Assembly: GCA_028023455.1 (NCBI GenBank)
Contig: JAQFVV010006727.1
Coordinates: 144,501 to 208,500 of the forward strand
Reading direction: 5' to 3'
DNA: 64,000 nucleotides
Source of the DNA: Epiperipatus broadwayi
Taxonomy: Eukaryota; Onychophora; Udeonychophora; Euonychophora; Peripatidae
Below the pieces are notes generated by a model. That model had not been told where the DNA came from and ran no database searches. It saw only the letters and a program-made list of their open reading frames with translations. Numbering within the stretch: position 1 is the first letter of the stretch; each line of letters starts with the position of its first letter. Shown here piece by piece: positions 1 to 11,939 of the stretch. The position numbers and the translations under genes are program-made.

Positions 1-925
1 TATCAGCAAATAACTTAGATTTTCTCAACATGAAAATACTATTGTAAAACAAGTTGGCCTTTACTTTAAAATGAAAAAAATACTTGATATGTAATTAAGA
101 TAATTTATTGCACACATTAAGGAATATAAAGAGAAATAATTTATTTTATTATTTAACACTTATAATGTAAAATATTAATACTTTATATACCACAGATTTA
201 AATAAGAATATATTAAAGTAAACATATAGATAAACAAGAACTGTCTCTATTACTTTAGCTTCATCCTTTGTAATGATAAGCAATCAGTGTTTATGAGATG
301 GTAGTACAACTAATCAATTTTCTCCTTTTTTACTATTAAATTAAAGGTTTGAAGTTTAAAAAAAAACCTATAGATTTAAAAGTGACTACTAAATGCATAA
401 CTGCACCTGTTCCATCTTTGTATTCCAAGTCTTTAATGATAAAAGTAAAAGTCATAATATAAAACAGTTCAGAGGGAAAAAAAATAATAAATTACACTAA
501 CATCTTATTCAAGTTTACAATAAATGCTGTTAGAGTAATAGAGAAAAAGAAAAACACTGCTCTTGTTTATACTGCAGTAAACTCAAAAAATAAAGTAATA
601 GAGGCATATTTTAAAGCAGATATAACAATATATTGATTACTAACATTAAATAATAAGCTCCAAATATTAATTAATTAATACATGACCTAAATAATATTAA
701 GATTTTTTTTAAAATAGAATTTCAACTAATGTATATTTTTATAAGAAAGATTAATACAGTAAAAATTCTAGTTTTATGTGCTAAAACTATGTAAAACAAC
801 TAAACTGCATAAGATATGAAAAAAAAAAAATGATTATAAGTTTAGATGTAAAACTAATTTCATATATATATTCAAATGAATAGTTATATAAGAATCATAT
901 AAAGCCCAAGAGATTAAAATGAAAG

Positions 926-990
926 AGTGAGCTTCAATCCCCGATTTTAGTTCTTGAGTCATTCATTCAACCATTAAGCTAAACCATAAA
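926..990 (-). repeat. tRNA-like SINE relic
   Basis: Read on the minus strand there is a box A-like string TTAGCTTAATGG (plus 971-982). About 30 bases further on is a box B-like string GGGGATTGAAGC (plus 931-942). The spacing and order fit an internal RNA polymerase III promoter of a tRNA-derived SINE. The TTTAGCTTAA string recurs in the SINE at 21.9 kb. No clear tail or target duplication is visible, so this is an old fragment. Confidence 0.4.
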
Positions 991-3243
991 TTGCTAATGA
1001 ATAGTAAAACATCAAATTAAAAGAAATATTAACAGTAATGAAAAATAGTAATGTTATATCTTTACCATGCAAACCATACATAAAGAAAAATAATAATGTT
1101 CTAAAAAAATTAATTGATGGAAAATGTTCTCTATAGTACTAGTCAAAAATCATTTAAATGATTTTTCAAATGTGAAACCATCAAATGCTTGGTATTTAGT
1201 TCACATAAGAACGTGTTTGATTTGGGTTTTTTTAGTGTGTGTACATATATAATTATTAAATATAGATTTTTAAATAATTATATTCAAATGTCTTTACTGC
1301 TTGGGAGTTCATAAGAAGTTCAAGCAGCAGGAATCTATGGACCATTAGTTCTAGACTCAGTCACTCTATCATAGCATCAAACCATGTAGCATGATTTAAA
1401 TTAATTAATTATAAACATGCAAAGCTCATTAATATTTACAGTTACTGTTAAAAGTATAAAATAAATTGTAAAATAGTAAGAAAAAGCAAAAATGCTATCA
1501 TTAAGTGTTAATTCTCTATCAGCATGATTGGTTTTTCAAAAGGGAATAAAGACTGATTATTTAAAAATAAACACAAATATGATGATCATTAATAAATAAT
1601 AATACACTAATCCGATCTATTAATTTTCAAATGAAAAAATATGTTGAAAAACATATATCTATTTTCTGATATTTTATACATGTAATTACAGATATAAAAA
1701 AAAAAATCATAGAAAATAATTTCTTGGTTCTGTGTGTGGGTTTTAGGTTTAGAAGACTAATTTTAAATATTATCTTTAATAAACAAAATTTAAAAAAACA
1801 ATCTTTTAAAAACTGTAATTATGAATGCTGAAGAAAATTATGCAATACCAAATCTAAGTGCATCAATGTAGATGAAACTGAAAATATAAAATCCTTAGAA
1901 TTAACTGTTAGCCAAAGAAAATGATGAATTTATTGTCCTAAACATTAAAAAAAAAAAAAGTTAGACATTATATTGGAAAAAACAAAAAAAAATAAGAAGG
2001 TGGAGAAACTAATGAAAGATATGTGTGAGATTGTTATTCTGGGATTAGCCAAGAGCAAAAAAAAAAATTAAAAAATGCTGGTGGTCCAACTGAGAGGTCT
2101 TTTAAATCTGGTAATTATTCAAATTCACATGCTGGTGAGAAAAATGATGATGAGAATATATATATTAAAAAAATTAAAAAGTAAAAGGGAAATATACAAA
2201 AAATAATTGTAAAATAACATTGGGATAACAAAATGCTGGAATAAGATATAAAATAAAATTGTAGATCATTATAAATTAGATTTAAAAATAAAAGATATTC
2301 ATAAAAAATTATCTTCATGGAGAAAATCATAATAATGAACACATGGTTTAAAAATTAAAATAAAATACACATAAAAAACTTAAGTTGCATATAAAAAATT
2401 TCACAATGAAGCAAGATATACTACATTAATATACACAATTTCAATTTATATGCTCTAAAAAATGTCAAGAAATTAAAATATTACAGAAATATTTTTTTTT
2501 GCTTGTTTTCTTCTCCCCCAAAAGTTTGATCTAGTTCACTATTTTTAAGAGAATTTGTAAAATACTTTTCTTAAGCAATAAAATGAAAGTTATTGGTTTC
2601 ATTTTGAAATAATAAAGAGAACTTGTGTTTGGCCAGAAAGCTCAAAATCTGAATAAAGAATTTAGCCAAAAATCTGGAATGGGTAACTCCAAGCCATTCA
2701 ACTGCAATTACAAAATGGATGCATACGATAAAAATTTAAAAACATTAAAGTAACGGGAGAGGTCATGCCTACCAATATCTAAAATGTTATTACATTTCCA
2801 CAGAAATAACAAGTGTTTATATTAATGGATTTTCAAAAATCAGTCATCTGATATTTAGGTGTCAGTCTTTTATTTAAAAAAAAAAAACACTTTTAATTAG
2901 TTTTGGGTGGCATGAGATTTTTTAAAGGAATGTGAATGAGTGAACACACAGTAAATATACAAACCTTTTTTAATTTATTAATAATAAATACATTATTTTT
3001 TCAATTTTATTTATACTATAATGCTAATTTGTATATACATACTATACACACAAAAAACACTTTATATATATATATACTATGCATTGTACAAAAAAAACAG
3101 GAGTTATTATTAACTATAAGCTAGGGGAAGTTGGCATAAAATATGGCAGATATGCAATTTCACTCACTATATAATGATTCAAAGTAGGTTTTTAAAAAAT
3201 ATTTTTATTATTTATTTATAAATATAGTTTTACTTCTCACTAT

Positions 3244-3351
3244 TATGTAAACAAAAAACACTTATTTATAATTGTTTAAGCCTATAAACTTTAATATTAA
3301 TTTATATCTTCTTCTCCATTAAACAATTATAAATGTGTTTTTTGTTTATTT
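3244..3351. repeat. Hairpin inverted repeat
   Basis: Two arms of about 32 bases are inverted copies of each other. The left arm starts GTAAACAAAAAACACTTATT and the right arm ends AAATGTGTTTTTTGTTTAT, separated by about 40 bases. The arms match with few differences. This could be a small foldback element or two AT-rich repeats in opposite orientation; no terminal motif identifies a family. Confidence 0.5.
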
Positions 3352-4499
3352 ATTTATAAATAACTTAATTATCAATGATGGCATGTGATTATAATTACCA
3401 CACTAAATTTGGTTTAAAAAATGCATGATAAGACTAATACAATGTGTATAAGTCCACATATTATGTATATCTATACATACACATATGAAAAGACAAAACT
3501 CAAGAAATACAAACAATTCTTAAAATATCAAAAATAAAATAGAAGAAATAGCATTAACAATAACAGCAAAAGTAAAAACATGCATTTCAATCTATGCATT
3601 GAGTTTTTTAGACTAACAATTTTAAAGATAAATTTATATACCATCTATTCACAAAAATACATTTGCTCCAATGTTAAACAAAAACTTTTGAAAATTGCAC
3701 TGGATTGTAAGATAGTTTTGCAAATAAGTATACTTTTGTAAATAAAATTCCAGTCTTGGAGAAAACAGAAAGGTCAAAACAAATATATTTGAAATATTAT
3801 CATTCTTCAGGCGTTGATTGCATGACTTATTTGTTAGCTAAATGTAGTCACCACACCCTTAATCAGCTAGGGGAAATAAATGTGACCATTGTTTAATATA
3901 TATAATCTGACTTAATTAATTTTATCTTTTATAAAGTATTTATGACCTATAGGTAAATCATAGAGGTTATCTTATATTAAGAATATATTAAACTTTAGCA
4001 CTTGTCTGATTTTAAAAAATTACTTTGACATTATTCAGTAAGATTGGAGATTCTAGTTTTGTAACTTATTATATTATCTGTATGGAATATTATCTTTTTT
4101 AATTTTAACCCTGAGGATTTGTGTGTGTGTATGAAAGCAGAATATTTTATTAAAAACAAAAACCTAAATTACATGCAATTGTCAATAGCTGCTTTATTAA
4201 AAGATTAGACTTTTTTTTTAATGATATTTCATTATTTCAAGACAATACAATATTTTGTTTGGATATTGCATCAGAATTATTAATGATATTGCATCAGAAC
4301 TATTAATGTATTTTTTATTTTAATTGATAATTAATTATTTTTAAAAGGGCCATTAATTATTAATTTGACATTTGCTTTTTAAATGGAAAAAAAAAAAAAG
4401 AAAAATAAATTATACAAAATTAATTATTAATGAAAAGATAATACAATTTTTAGAATTGAATGTAAATATATTTTAAATTACCAATAAAAACATGATTTA

Positions 4500-5660
4500 A
4501 AAAATGAAATTGTATAGACAATCTCAAATAATTAAGATTATAATATTCATGAATACAGTAAGCAAATTATGTCATTTTATGGTTAAATATTATATTCTAA
4601 AACTTAATACAAAATACTATCAGCTCATGCCCCAAAAATATGAATTTTATATAAATATGCAGAATGCTTTTGATAAAACCAAACAACAAAATAAAATTGC
4701 TATGAAAAATTTTGATGCATGAAATGGAAAATGTAGTTGTTGTGAATAAATTTCATTTAACGGAAATGATAAAAGACATAATACTTCGTAAAATTTGAAG
4801 AAAAATTATATATTATGAATTCCTCTTTTATTGAAAAAAATCTTAATTGGGAATAGATATGGTACTATCTAAATGAAAGTATAGCAGAGTAGATTATATT
4901 TTGAGTAATATATTTCAAAACTATAATGTGTTTAGTATACTGATTCAGTAAATAAGTAATCTTTGATTAGTGAGAATATATGTATTTAATTCAAAGTTAG
5001 ACAAACAAATGTTATAAGAAAGACAGTACTAATAATTGATATTCCTAACTTTAAAAATTATTTCAGCGAATTTAAACTAGAGCTTGATATTTTAAAATAT
5101 TAATAAACTTCAAAGAGAATTCAGTCTAAACTGAAATCAATAAGTAAATAATTATTAAACAGTGCTATATAGACAGATGGTACAAAAAAAAAGTTATTCA
5201 CGGTACTATTTCAAATGAAACATGATAATGTACAAAGAAAAGACAGAATATGAAAATATTTCAAAATAATTATGTTATAAGAATTTAAATTTCTACAATT
5301 CTATAAATCGATATCAAAAAAAGGTTGATGAAGCCATGAGCTAATATAACCATGAAACAGCTAGAAAAGCTATTCTAAAAAAAGAATCCTAAAATGTAAA
5401 GCAGTATTGTGATATTGGGAGGATTCATTCAACAATAAAAAGAAATGATGTCATTATTATTAAAAAGAATGATAACATAATAAACATGAAATGTATGGAT
5501 GTAATCTGAAAAATGCTATATGAAAAAAAAAAAGAAAAGTATTCTTTATAAATAAATATTTTGAAATGCCAGGTATTTGAATTGAAAAAGTAAAGCTTAC
5601 AATTATATCTAGGAAAATCAAAAAACTTAAGAAAATGATAAGCATGATTAAATATTTCTA
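4500..5660 (+). pseudogene. RTE-type LINE relic (endonuclease to RT N-terminus)
   Basis: Conceptual translation of the plus strand, with many stops and frameshifts, follows the RTE protein encoded at 56.2-59.1 kb. At 4645-4722 EFYINMQNAFDKTKQQNKIA aligns with the endonuclease segment DFYMDVQKAFDQSKQHFKIV. Near 4890-4940 RVDYILSN matches the DYILTNRK block, near 5038-5090 DIPNFKNYFSEFKLEL matches DIPNLQKHSNEFKLEL, and near 5348-5440 ARKAILKKES..NVKQYCDIGR matches the linker before the RT. The copy ends before the RT core. It is far more decayed than the 56-kb copy and is clearly non-functional. The 72-codon open frame starting at 4504 is part of this relic, not a gene. Confidence 0.72.
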
Positions 5661-5696
5661 AAAAGCAGATAAAAATATTTCTAAAAAGCAGATAAA
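5651..5696. repeat. 23-bp direct tandem duplication
   Basis: The 23-base unit beginning AATATTTCTAAAAAGCAGAT is present twice head to tail with no mismatch, just after the RTE relic. It looks like a recent local slippage event. Confidence 0.85.
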
Positions 5697-5699
5697 AAT

Positions 5700-6290
5700 T
5701 TTTAAGAAATTGAAGACAAAGTTATACAATATATATAAATGTAATAAAAATCCATAAAACATTACAATACTAGCCAAAAAACTAAACTTTACTACAATTC
5801 TTTCACAACCATGGTTTTATCTACTAACAAGTAGGTAGTATTTAATTTTTATTTTGGAGGTTTGGCTATTTATCTTTTAAATAGGATTTATATGGTTTTA
5901 TTTGAAAAGGTTTATTTGTAAATAGATGAATCCATGATTGTGAAACAATTTTAGTAAAGTTGAGTTTTTATGGCCATATACATCAATCACATACAAACAT
6001 TTTTATAAATCTTGATTTATTATAATATGAACTATTATTATAACATACACTAAAATACTCCAACATTACAACTATATTATTTTATAGTCTTTATCAAAGA
6101 GCAACTAAAAAATATATAAAAAACAATAAATACAAATGTTCTATAATACATGTAACAAATACAAATACCTTTTACCTTAAAACCCTTCTAATAATCTTAA
6201 CTTTTTAGAAGTATTATTATTCTTATATCTTCTCCTTTAATTTTTTTGCATTTCTTCATATATTCATATATATATAATTTTTTTATAAAT
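5700..6290. other. AT-rich non-coding DNA
   Basis: No coding or RNA feature is recognised between the RTE relic and the Penelope-associated hairpin. The stretch holds AT-rich simple sequence with scattered poly(A)/poly(T) runs. Confidence 0.6.
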
Positions 6291-6467
6291 CTCATATACA
6301 GTTTAATGCAATTTTTATATAATTCCTCCTTTATTTTTCTAAGTTTCGACTGTCCTGCAGTCTTCTTCAGAGCTTTTTATAACTTTCTTCTTTCGACTAT
6401 AAAACAGTCGAAACTGTTAGAAAATAAAGGAGGAATTACATAAAAATTGCATTAAAAAATATATGAG
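6291..6467 (-). repeat. Hairpin with hammerhead-like core, flanking a Penelope-like element
   Basis: Inverted arms at about 6291-6352 and 6405-6467 each carry the block AAATAAAGGAGGAATTA followed by AAAAATTGCATTAAA, in opposite orientation. On the minus strand the spacer-side end of the left arm reads CTGAAGA, then GACTG-CAGGA-CAGTC (a perfect 5-bp stem), then GAAAC (plus 6343-6370). CTGANGA, a stem, then GAAA is the core layout of hammerhead ribozymes. Hammerheads are known from the terminal repeats of Penelope-like retroelements, and a GIY-YIG domain of that class lies immediately upstream on the same strand. One unpaired A between CTGAAGA and the stem departs from the textbook core, and I cannot show stems I and III convincingly. 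The right arm is an inverted copy of the GAAAC side only. Self-cleavage is therefore unproven. Confidence 0.5.
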
Positions 6468-6551
6468 AAAATTTATCAAAAAGTATTACATTCGTTTCTT
6501 AAATACCTTTCTTAAAATAATCCCCTATAATTATTTAATTAAATCAACTTA

Positions 6552-7160
6552 TTATCCTCTTCTTTTTTTTTCATTTAATATCCTATTCTTTACAGGTTTC
6601 ATTTCATTAATATAAATTACTTCCTTTATAAGTCTTTCATAATATGATCTAACACATTCTAAAGGTTCTATTTTAAAATCTTTATGTTTAAATTTACTCA
6701 GATGAGAATAAACTTTAGAATTTTTATCATTTAAATACTGTTTTAATTTTGTTGCCAATTTATTCTTTGTAGTTCCAACATATAACATTTCTTTATTATC
6801 TTTAAAACAATCTAAACATTTTATAATATAAACAGAATTCATAACTTCTAAATTATTACAATCATTATCTAAATTAATACACTATACAGGCTTAAACATG
6901 CATATATATATATATGTAATGTATGTGAAAGTCTGAATTTGAATCCCGCATACATTACAATCATTATCATTATTAATAACAAATTTAAACATTTTTTTTT
7001 TCTTTTTATAAACAGGACAAATAATAACATATTTTTTTTATTAATCATATTAAATAATTTCCCAATTTTAACAAACAAACCTTTCAAAACATTGAAACCA
7101 TCAAAAATTATCTTAATTCTAACTTCAATCCAATCCTTAAATTGAAACAAGTATGAAATC
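6552..7160 (-). pseudogene. Penelope-like element: GIY-YIG endonuclease C-terminus
   Basis: An intact frame at 6552-6842 (96 codons from its first Met) has the layout of a GIY-YIG nuclease: VYIIKC near residues 4-9, MLYVGTT near 19-25, a K/R-rich helix, then RLIKEVIYINEMKPVKN with the conserved Glu and Asn near the end. The usual GIY is VYI and YIG is YVG; the Arg and His often seen after YIG are Lys and Tyr here. In Penelope-like elements this domain sits at the C-terminus after the reverse transcriptase and would nick DNA during integration. Upstream, minus-strand codons at about 6970-7160 continue the protein with a CPVY..C..C-like stretch in a second frame, but an 84-bp SINE separates the two parts. 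The RT domain itself is not recognisable. The element is therefore truncated and interrupted. Confidence 0.68.
6870..6953 (+). repeat. Short tRNA-derived SINE with perfect 15-bp TSD
   Basis: The 84-bp insert is bounded by two perfect copies of ATTACAATCATTATC (6855-6869 and 6954-6968). It contains a (TA)n run and ends GAAAGTCTGAATTTGAATCCC, a box B-like string shared with the SINE copies at 11.1 kb and 21.9 kb. It sits inside the Penelope-like coding region, so it arrived later. The long perfect duplication indicates insertion by target-primed reverse transcription rather than by a DNA transposase. Confidence 0.75.
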
Positions 7161-7519
7161 ACATATATATGTATTGTCCTCTTGTGAGCCTTGCTTAAAT
7201 CATGTTAAAGTTTTAAGAAAAAAAATTAATTTGATATCAAAAAAATATTCAATATTTTCTTGCCCTCTGCACTGTATCTAAGAAACTAGATGATCTACCA
7301 AAAAGATTAGGGTACCATATGGATTAGCCTGGTATTAATTAGTTATATATCAAATTTCAAGCAATTCTATTAAATTTAAACCAATTAAAGCTCAATTTTC
7401 ATTTTTCATTCTAACTTAAATAAGATCAAAGTTTACAAACCAACAAAGAAACTGATTTTCAAGCTTCAATAAAAGCATTTAAAAAGAAATCTGTTTATGA
7501 GTCTAAAAATATTTTTAAT

Positions 7520-7870
7520 AAATATATTTTCTAAATGCTTATTTGTGGATGTGAAACCTGGACACTTAATACAGAATAAAGTACAAGGTAAGTGCTGGGT
7601 TTAACAAAAAAAAAAGATCAAAAGGAAAATACATTAGAGAACAAACATATATCACTGATATCTTTAAAAAAAATTAAAAAACTGAAATGGAGTCAGCTAG
7701 GTAACATTGTGGAAAATATGATAATTTAATGACAATTTAAGTTTAAAAATCAAAAAAAAAAAAAAAAAGGCCCACCACATAAGATGAATGACTGATAAAA
7801 AAAATTGTTGGAGTAACATGCTGCTAAAAATTGAAAATTATGCCAATAGTTTTATTCTTATATTTAAAAA
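7520..7870 (+). pseudogene. RTE LINE C-terminal relic
   Basis: Plus-strand codons with shifts between frames parallel the RTE C-terminus at 56.2-56.6 kb. CGCETWTLNTE near 7548-7580 matches the YGSETWTLNRR block. REQTYITDIFKKIKKLKWSQ near 7635-7700 matches the block that ends in EKIKGLKWSW. HHIR.MTDKKNCWSNML near 7775-7830 matches HVRWMDEIRKCAGVL. A run of about 18 A interrupts it near 7754-7768. This is an old 5'-truncated copy. Confidence 0.6.
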
Positions 7871-8219
7871 AAACAAATTGTATTAAAAATCTATTTAAGA
7901 ATTTAATCACTAAATTAATTTTCTTTAAACTCTTTCCATTACAACATCTATGTACTTATTAATAAAATCATTATCTTCCTATTTATTTTATTCCATAATT
8001 ATCAAATATTTTCTTCATAGAGTGAGACTTTTTATAATAATGAAGGCCTATAAACTTTTTTCTCACTCATTTGAAATTTATACAATAAATGTAAAAACAT
8101 ACAATGAACACTAGAATGGCAGATATTGTCACATAAGGCTAAGTTTCCAGTTTAGTTCTAACATATCTCTATTTGTATTTTTAATATTGCACTCTATTTA
8201 TAGTAATAATTTTCATCAA

Positions 8220-8900
8220 AAGTTTGAAAATCTGAGAAAATTGATTAATGCTGTTGTGAAAAAAAAAATCCAAACAAAAGAACTGTAAAACCATCAATAA
8301 ATAAAAATGTTATAACAAATACCATCATTTGACATAGAGTGCATCCACCAAGAAGTTTCAGGGCTTTTCCAAAAATTTGATTAACATCATTAAAAAAGTT
8401 TCAAATTTTACAAAATGAATTTTTGTTAGCATACATTTAATTTTTGTTTTTAGAAGATTAATTTTATTTTTTATTGCCCGAAAACAATTATAACATAATA
8501 TCAAGAAAAAAATTTCAAATAAAAATGCTATAATGAATGCCATTAAAAAAAGGAAAAATAAAGTAATTTTTTAGTAACATAAATGTGGGATTTTTGCCTT
8601 TAAAAGATCAATTTTGATTTTTGTCATGAGCATAAAAACAGAAGTTGAATGTAACATTGAAGGGGGAGACTCTAAATAAAAAATTTGTAAAACTGTCAAC
8701 AAATGGTAATACTATGATGAATGGCATTGATGATGAGAAAAAATGTTATTAAAATAAAAAATTGTCCAAGTGAGAAACTCAAAGTACAGTGATTTTATTA
8801 ATGTAGATTTGTTTTGCTTTTAGAATAATGATTTTAATGTTCACTATGAAGCAAAAAACTGATTTAGTAATGTGGCATCATGCACAAAATAATTTCCAAG
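8220..8900. repeat. Diverged tandem repeat, period about 150-220 bp
   Basis: The string TTTTAGAAGATTAATTTTAT (near 8449) recurs with changes near 8600 (TTTAAAAGATCAATTTTGAT) and 8819 (TTTTAGAATAATGATTTTAA). Each is preceded by a T-rich string such as TGTGGGATTTTTGCC. A second block, about AAAACCATCAATAAATAAAAATG followed by ATACCATC, recurs near 8287, 8517 and 8690. Unit boundaries are loose and copies are well diverged. No coding content is seen. Confidence 0.45.
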
Positions 8901-9271
8901 CAAAAAAACTGAAGTTTTGAAAATGATATAGTTAAATCAATCTTCTGTGAACTTTTATTATGGTGAATTTATTTATTTCATAACTTTCTAAGTTTTATTT
9001 TAGTGTTCATTAAAACCAAATTACATGCTACGCACATTAATTAATTTGGATATATATTTCTGTTTTGTATTATATTTTTCAAATTGCTGTTTTGGAAGGT
9101 AATTTTGCTCTTAGCTGTGGGTCTGGAACAAATTATCCCTAAATACATGCATTTAAATCAAAACTAGAGCAAATGGATAATAAAGCACATAATCTTATGG
9201 ATCCAATTAAGTTCATTATAGCAGATCCTACTGCTTATTTGTAAAAACATTGCAACTCCAAATTAAACTGA

Positions 9272-9387
9272 CAATTTAATAAGACATTCAATGAATAAGT
9301 TGACAAAATGTTAAATATTTAATGTAACTGCAATTTAATAAGACATTCAATGAATAAGTTGACAAATGTTAAATATTAAAATGAGAT
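9272..9387. repeat. 59-bp direct tandem duplication
   Basis: The unit starting CAATTTAATAAGACATTCAA is present twice head to tail, at 9272 and 9331, nearly identical apart from one A length change. This is a recent local duplication in non-coding DNA. Confidence 0.85.
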
Positions 9388-9389
9388 TC

Positions 9390-11130
9390 TGATAGTCCAA
9401 AAGAAAAAAATGTGTATATAAAATGGCAAGCAAAAAGATTAACAATATTTGTTTATTCTTAAATTGCATTTTAATATTTTATTTTAGCAGTTCTCTTAAT
9501 AAGTTCATGCCCCAAAGGTTCTACTAAATGCTATGAATAATTATAAAAAATTTAAATAATGACTGTAGGGAGGGGGGACCACATAGACTTTTGAAGTCCA
9601 AAGTCCGATATTCTATTACTGCATCTAACTATCCAGAGCATCAAATCACTACCATATGGAAAGAAAAGAAACATATTATTTGAAAGTTCATATACAATCT
9701 TAGAGAATATTAATACCTTTTTTTTATTTAATTCATTGAAATTCAATTTGAAGATTTTTAATAGGTTCATGACTCTGAATTGATAATTTAGTGACATGAA
9801 CACTCAGAAACAAAAATAAATAAATTAGAAAACATTATAAATGCAAATAGTGTATTTTCTTTTTAAATGTCTAATTTGATAAATGGCTGTAATGAACGTC
9901 TTCACAGCAGGATATTGCAAGCAAGGGAGAACATTTGATTATTGTCAATGGAAGTTTGACACCACCCTTACTATAATGTAGTTTGGCATTTCTCTTGAGG
10001 GCTGCATAAACATATAATAAATATTTATGGATAATACTAACACGTTTCTGAATAATTCTAAATTACCTTTTGATATATAGTAGTAAAAAAATTCTATACA
10101 GCATATTTAATATAAGTTTTGTAAAATCTTTAAGATATTTTTGACCAAAAATACATCTATTAACAAAGATGCAGTAGAAAATCTTGATATTAATGATATC
10201 ATTTGACCATCCATCACTGTTATTTTAATTAAAATAAAAATTAAGAAAATAAAAATTCCTTATAATTGATAGATATTTAATTTTAACTGATTTATAATGT
10301 TGAGATTTATAATGTCATTTATGAAATTATTTAACATTTATGAAGTGAATCTTAATAAAATAAGCTCTTTTCATTAATCACTTTAAATTTTTTAAAACTA
10401 ATTCAAAACTCTTTTGTATGTCTCTTCTTGATTGTATACTTTTTATACAAATATTTGAACTCCTTAGATGTGAATCATTAGATCTTTTTATTGTTTTATT
10501 TAAGATCAGGAGCATAATTTTATTATTATTATTAAAAAGTAGATTAGGAAATGTATTTTAAAAAAACAATATTTTTCATGAATTTTTGAAATACCTTATG
10601 AATTAACTTTTCATCAATAATTTATTTGCTTAATTTGTTTAATCAATAAATAATAAATTCAAACATATACTTTATAAAAGTTTGTATATTTTTTGAAAAA
10701 GCATTAAATTACATGAGTGGACGAGCATCTTGAACAGGCAGTGTCGCAAAACAAAATTGAAATTTTACATATAACTCAAAAAGTTATCTTGAAGACAAAT
10801 AATAGTTTTATTTTTAAGATTGAAATACAAATAGAAAGATAAGTGCAGGGTTACTATTCACTAGTTATTTATTTGACAGTATAATCAATTGATCTAACAT
10901 ACAAAATAGAAATCCAACATGGGTAATGCTTTTTAGTAATACGCCATAGGAAACTATCATCATTATAAATTGATGAAATGGTAGGGATGGAATATGTCAC
11001 TAGGTCTGAAATGTCATTCCTTAACTTCAAAAGATTTAGCATAAGTATGGAATTTATGAATTTATTGATTTACCTTCTATAATTAACAAATTATATCATT
11101 TTATTGCATAGTTACATCTATAAGAATTAA
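9390..11130. other. AT-rich non-coding DNA
   Basis: No coding region is recognised. A slightly less AT-rich patch at 9885-10010 has a short open frame rich in Cys/Arg after an AG, but it soon stops and matches nothing I know. The remainder is AT-rich simple sequence. Confidence 0.55.
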
Positions 11131-11131
11131 T

Positions 11132-11295
11132 TATACAGGATTTGAACCCAGACTTTCAAGCTTTCTTCAGCCATCCAATCTATCTCATATAACTGATACA
11201 CTGATAAATAATCTCCATCATATTTCATGCTGAACCAGCATTCATCAGTTAGTCCAGATCATCATTTCCCACACATATATATAATTAGTGCTCAG
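11132..11295 (-). repeat. tRNA-derived SINE, copy A
   Basis: On the minus strand this copy ends with box B GGTTCAAATCC (plus 11138-11148), preceded by TTGAAAGTCTG. Its upstream half contains CTAACTGATGAATGCTGG. The whole unit aligns with the plus-strand copy at 21889-22075 in the same order: a GTGTGGGA-type start, TCTGnACTAACTGATGAnTGCTGG, GTATCAG..TATGAGATAG, then CTTGAAAGTCTG and box B. Two independent copies in opposite orientations establish a dispersed family. A tRNA-like portion close to the 3' end is inferred from box B. Confidence 0.65.
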
Positions 11296-11612
11296 TTTAT
11301 AAGGATTGCAGTATCACTAATCCAATTAATATTCTATACAATAGAGTACTAGACTTCTATATTTATATTCAAATATTAAAAAGTCGTTAAAATGGCAAAG
11401 TTTTATCCATATTTGACGCTTGAAATAATAAAAAATATGTTTTCAACTTTAATAAACTTGATGTCTAAATTTTCTTAGATAATAACAATGAAATGTTGCA
11501 GAGCATTAATGATGGATTATTAGCAAATAAAATTTTTTAAAAAAAAGAATATAGAACTATTAAAAAATATGTCAAAGTGATAGCAATTCTATCTATTCAG
11601 TATTATCATATG

Positions 11613-11935
11613 TCATTTATAACTGGTGGAATAAAAGAGCAATCATTTTAAAATTTAAATTTTTAATTTGAAAATAGTAATAATAAAATACTAAATTATT
11701 TCTCAAATTAAATAAATGATACAGTATCAAATAGATAAATATTCACCAATACACATAAAGAATAGGCACAAATTATTTATAAATGGTAGAATAAACAAGT
11801 AAACACTTTACAAATTAAACTATTAATTTTTATTCTATTTGAAAATACCAAATATAATACTTTAAATTATTTTTCAAAACTAAATGATACAATATCAAAC
11901 ATATAAATATTCACTACTATATATTAAAAAAATAT
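11613..11935. repeat. Tandem duplication, period about 160 bp
   Basis: Two neighbouring units share ATTTATAA.TGGT.GAATAAA near the start, then TTAATTT..ATTTGAAAATA. They also share AAATGATACA.TATCAAA and ATAAATATTCAC near the end. The second unit starts at about 11771. Divergence is moderate, so the event is older than the 59-bp duplication at 9.3 kb. Confidence 0.7.
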
Positions 11936-11939
11936 ATAA

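Larger units (their letters stand above)
1..4480. other. AT-rich non-coding DNA
   Basis: Very A+T-rich sequence full of A/T homopolymers and short AT runs. I see no coding region; the short open frames on both strands are low-complexity (Ile/Phe/Tyr/Leu or Lys/Asn) and have no family resemblance. A tRNA-like SINE relic and a hairpin inside it are listed separately. A stretch around 1320-1400 is less AT-rich and may be another worn SINE, but I could not match it to a box A/box B pair. Confidence 0.7.

Noticed and set aside
4504-4722. 72-codon open frame as a gene
   Set aside because: Its C-terminal half aligns with the RTE endonuclease and the surroundings continue as a decayed RTE; it is part of that relic.
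6246-6443. 65-codon Phe-rich frame on the plus strand
   Set aside because: It runs across the inverted-repeat hairpin and is low-complexity; no coding signal.
9885-9990. Possible exon with Cys/Trp-containing peptide
   Set aside because: Short open frame after an AG, but no donor, a nearby stop, and no family resemblance.
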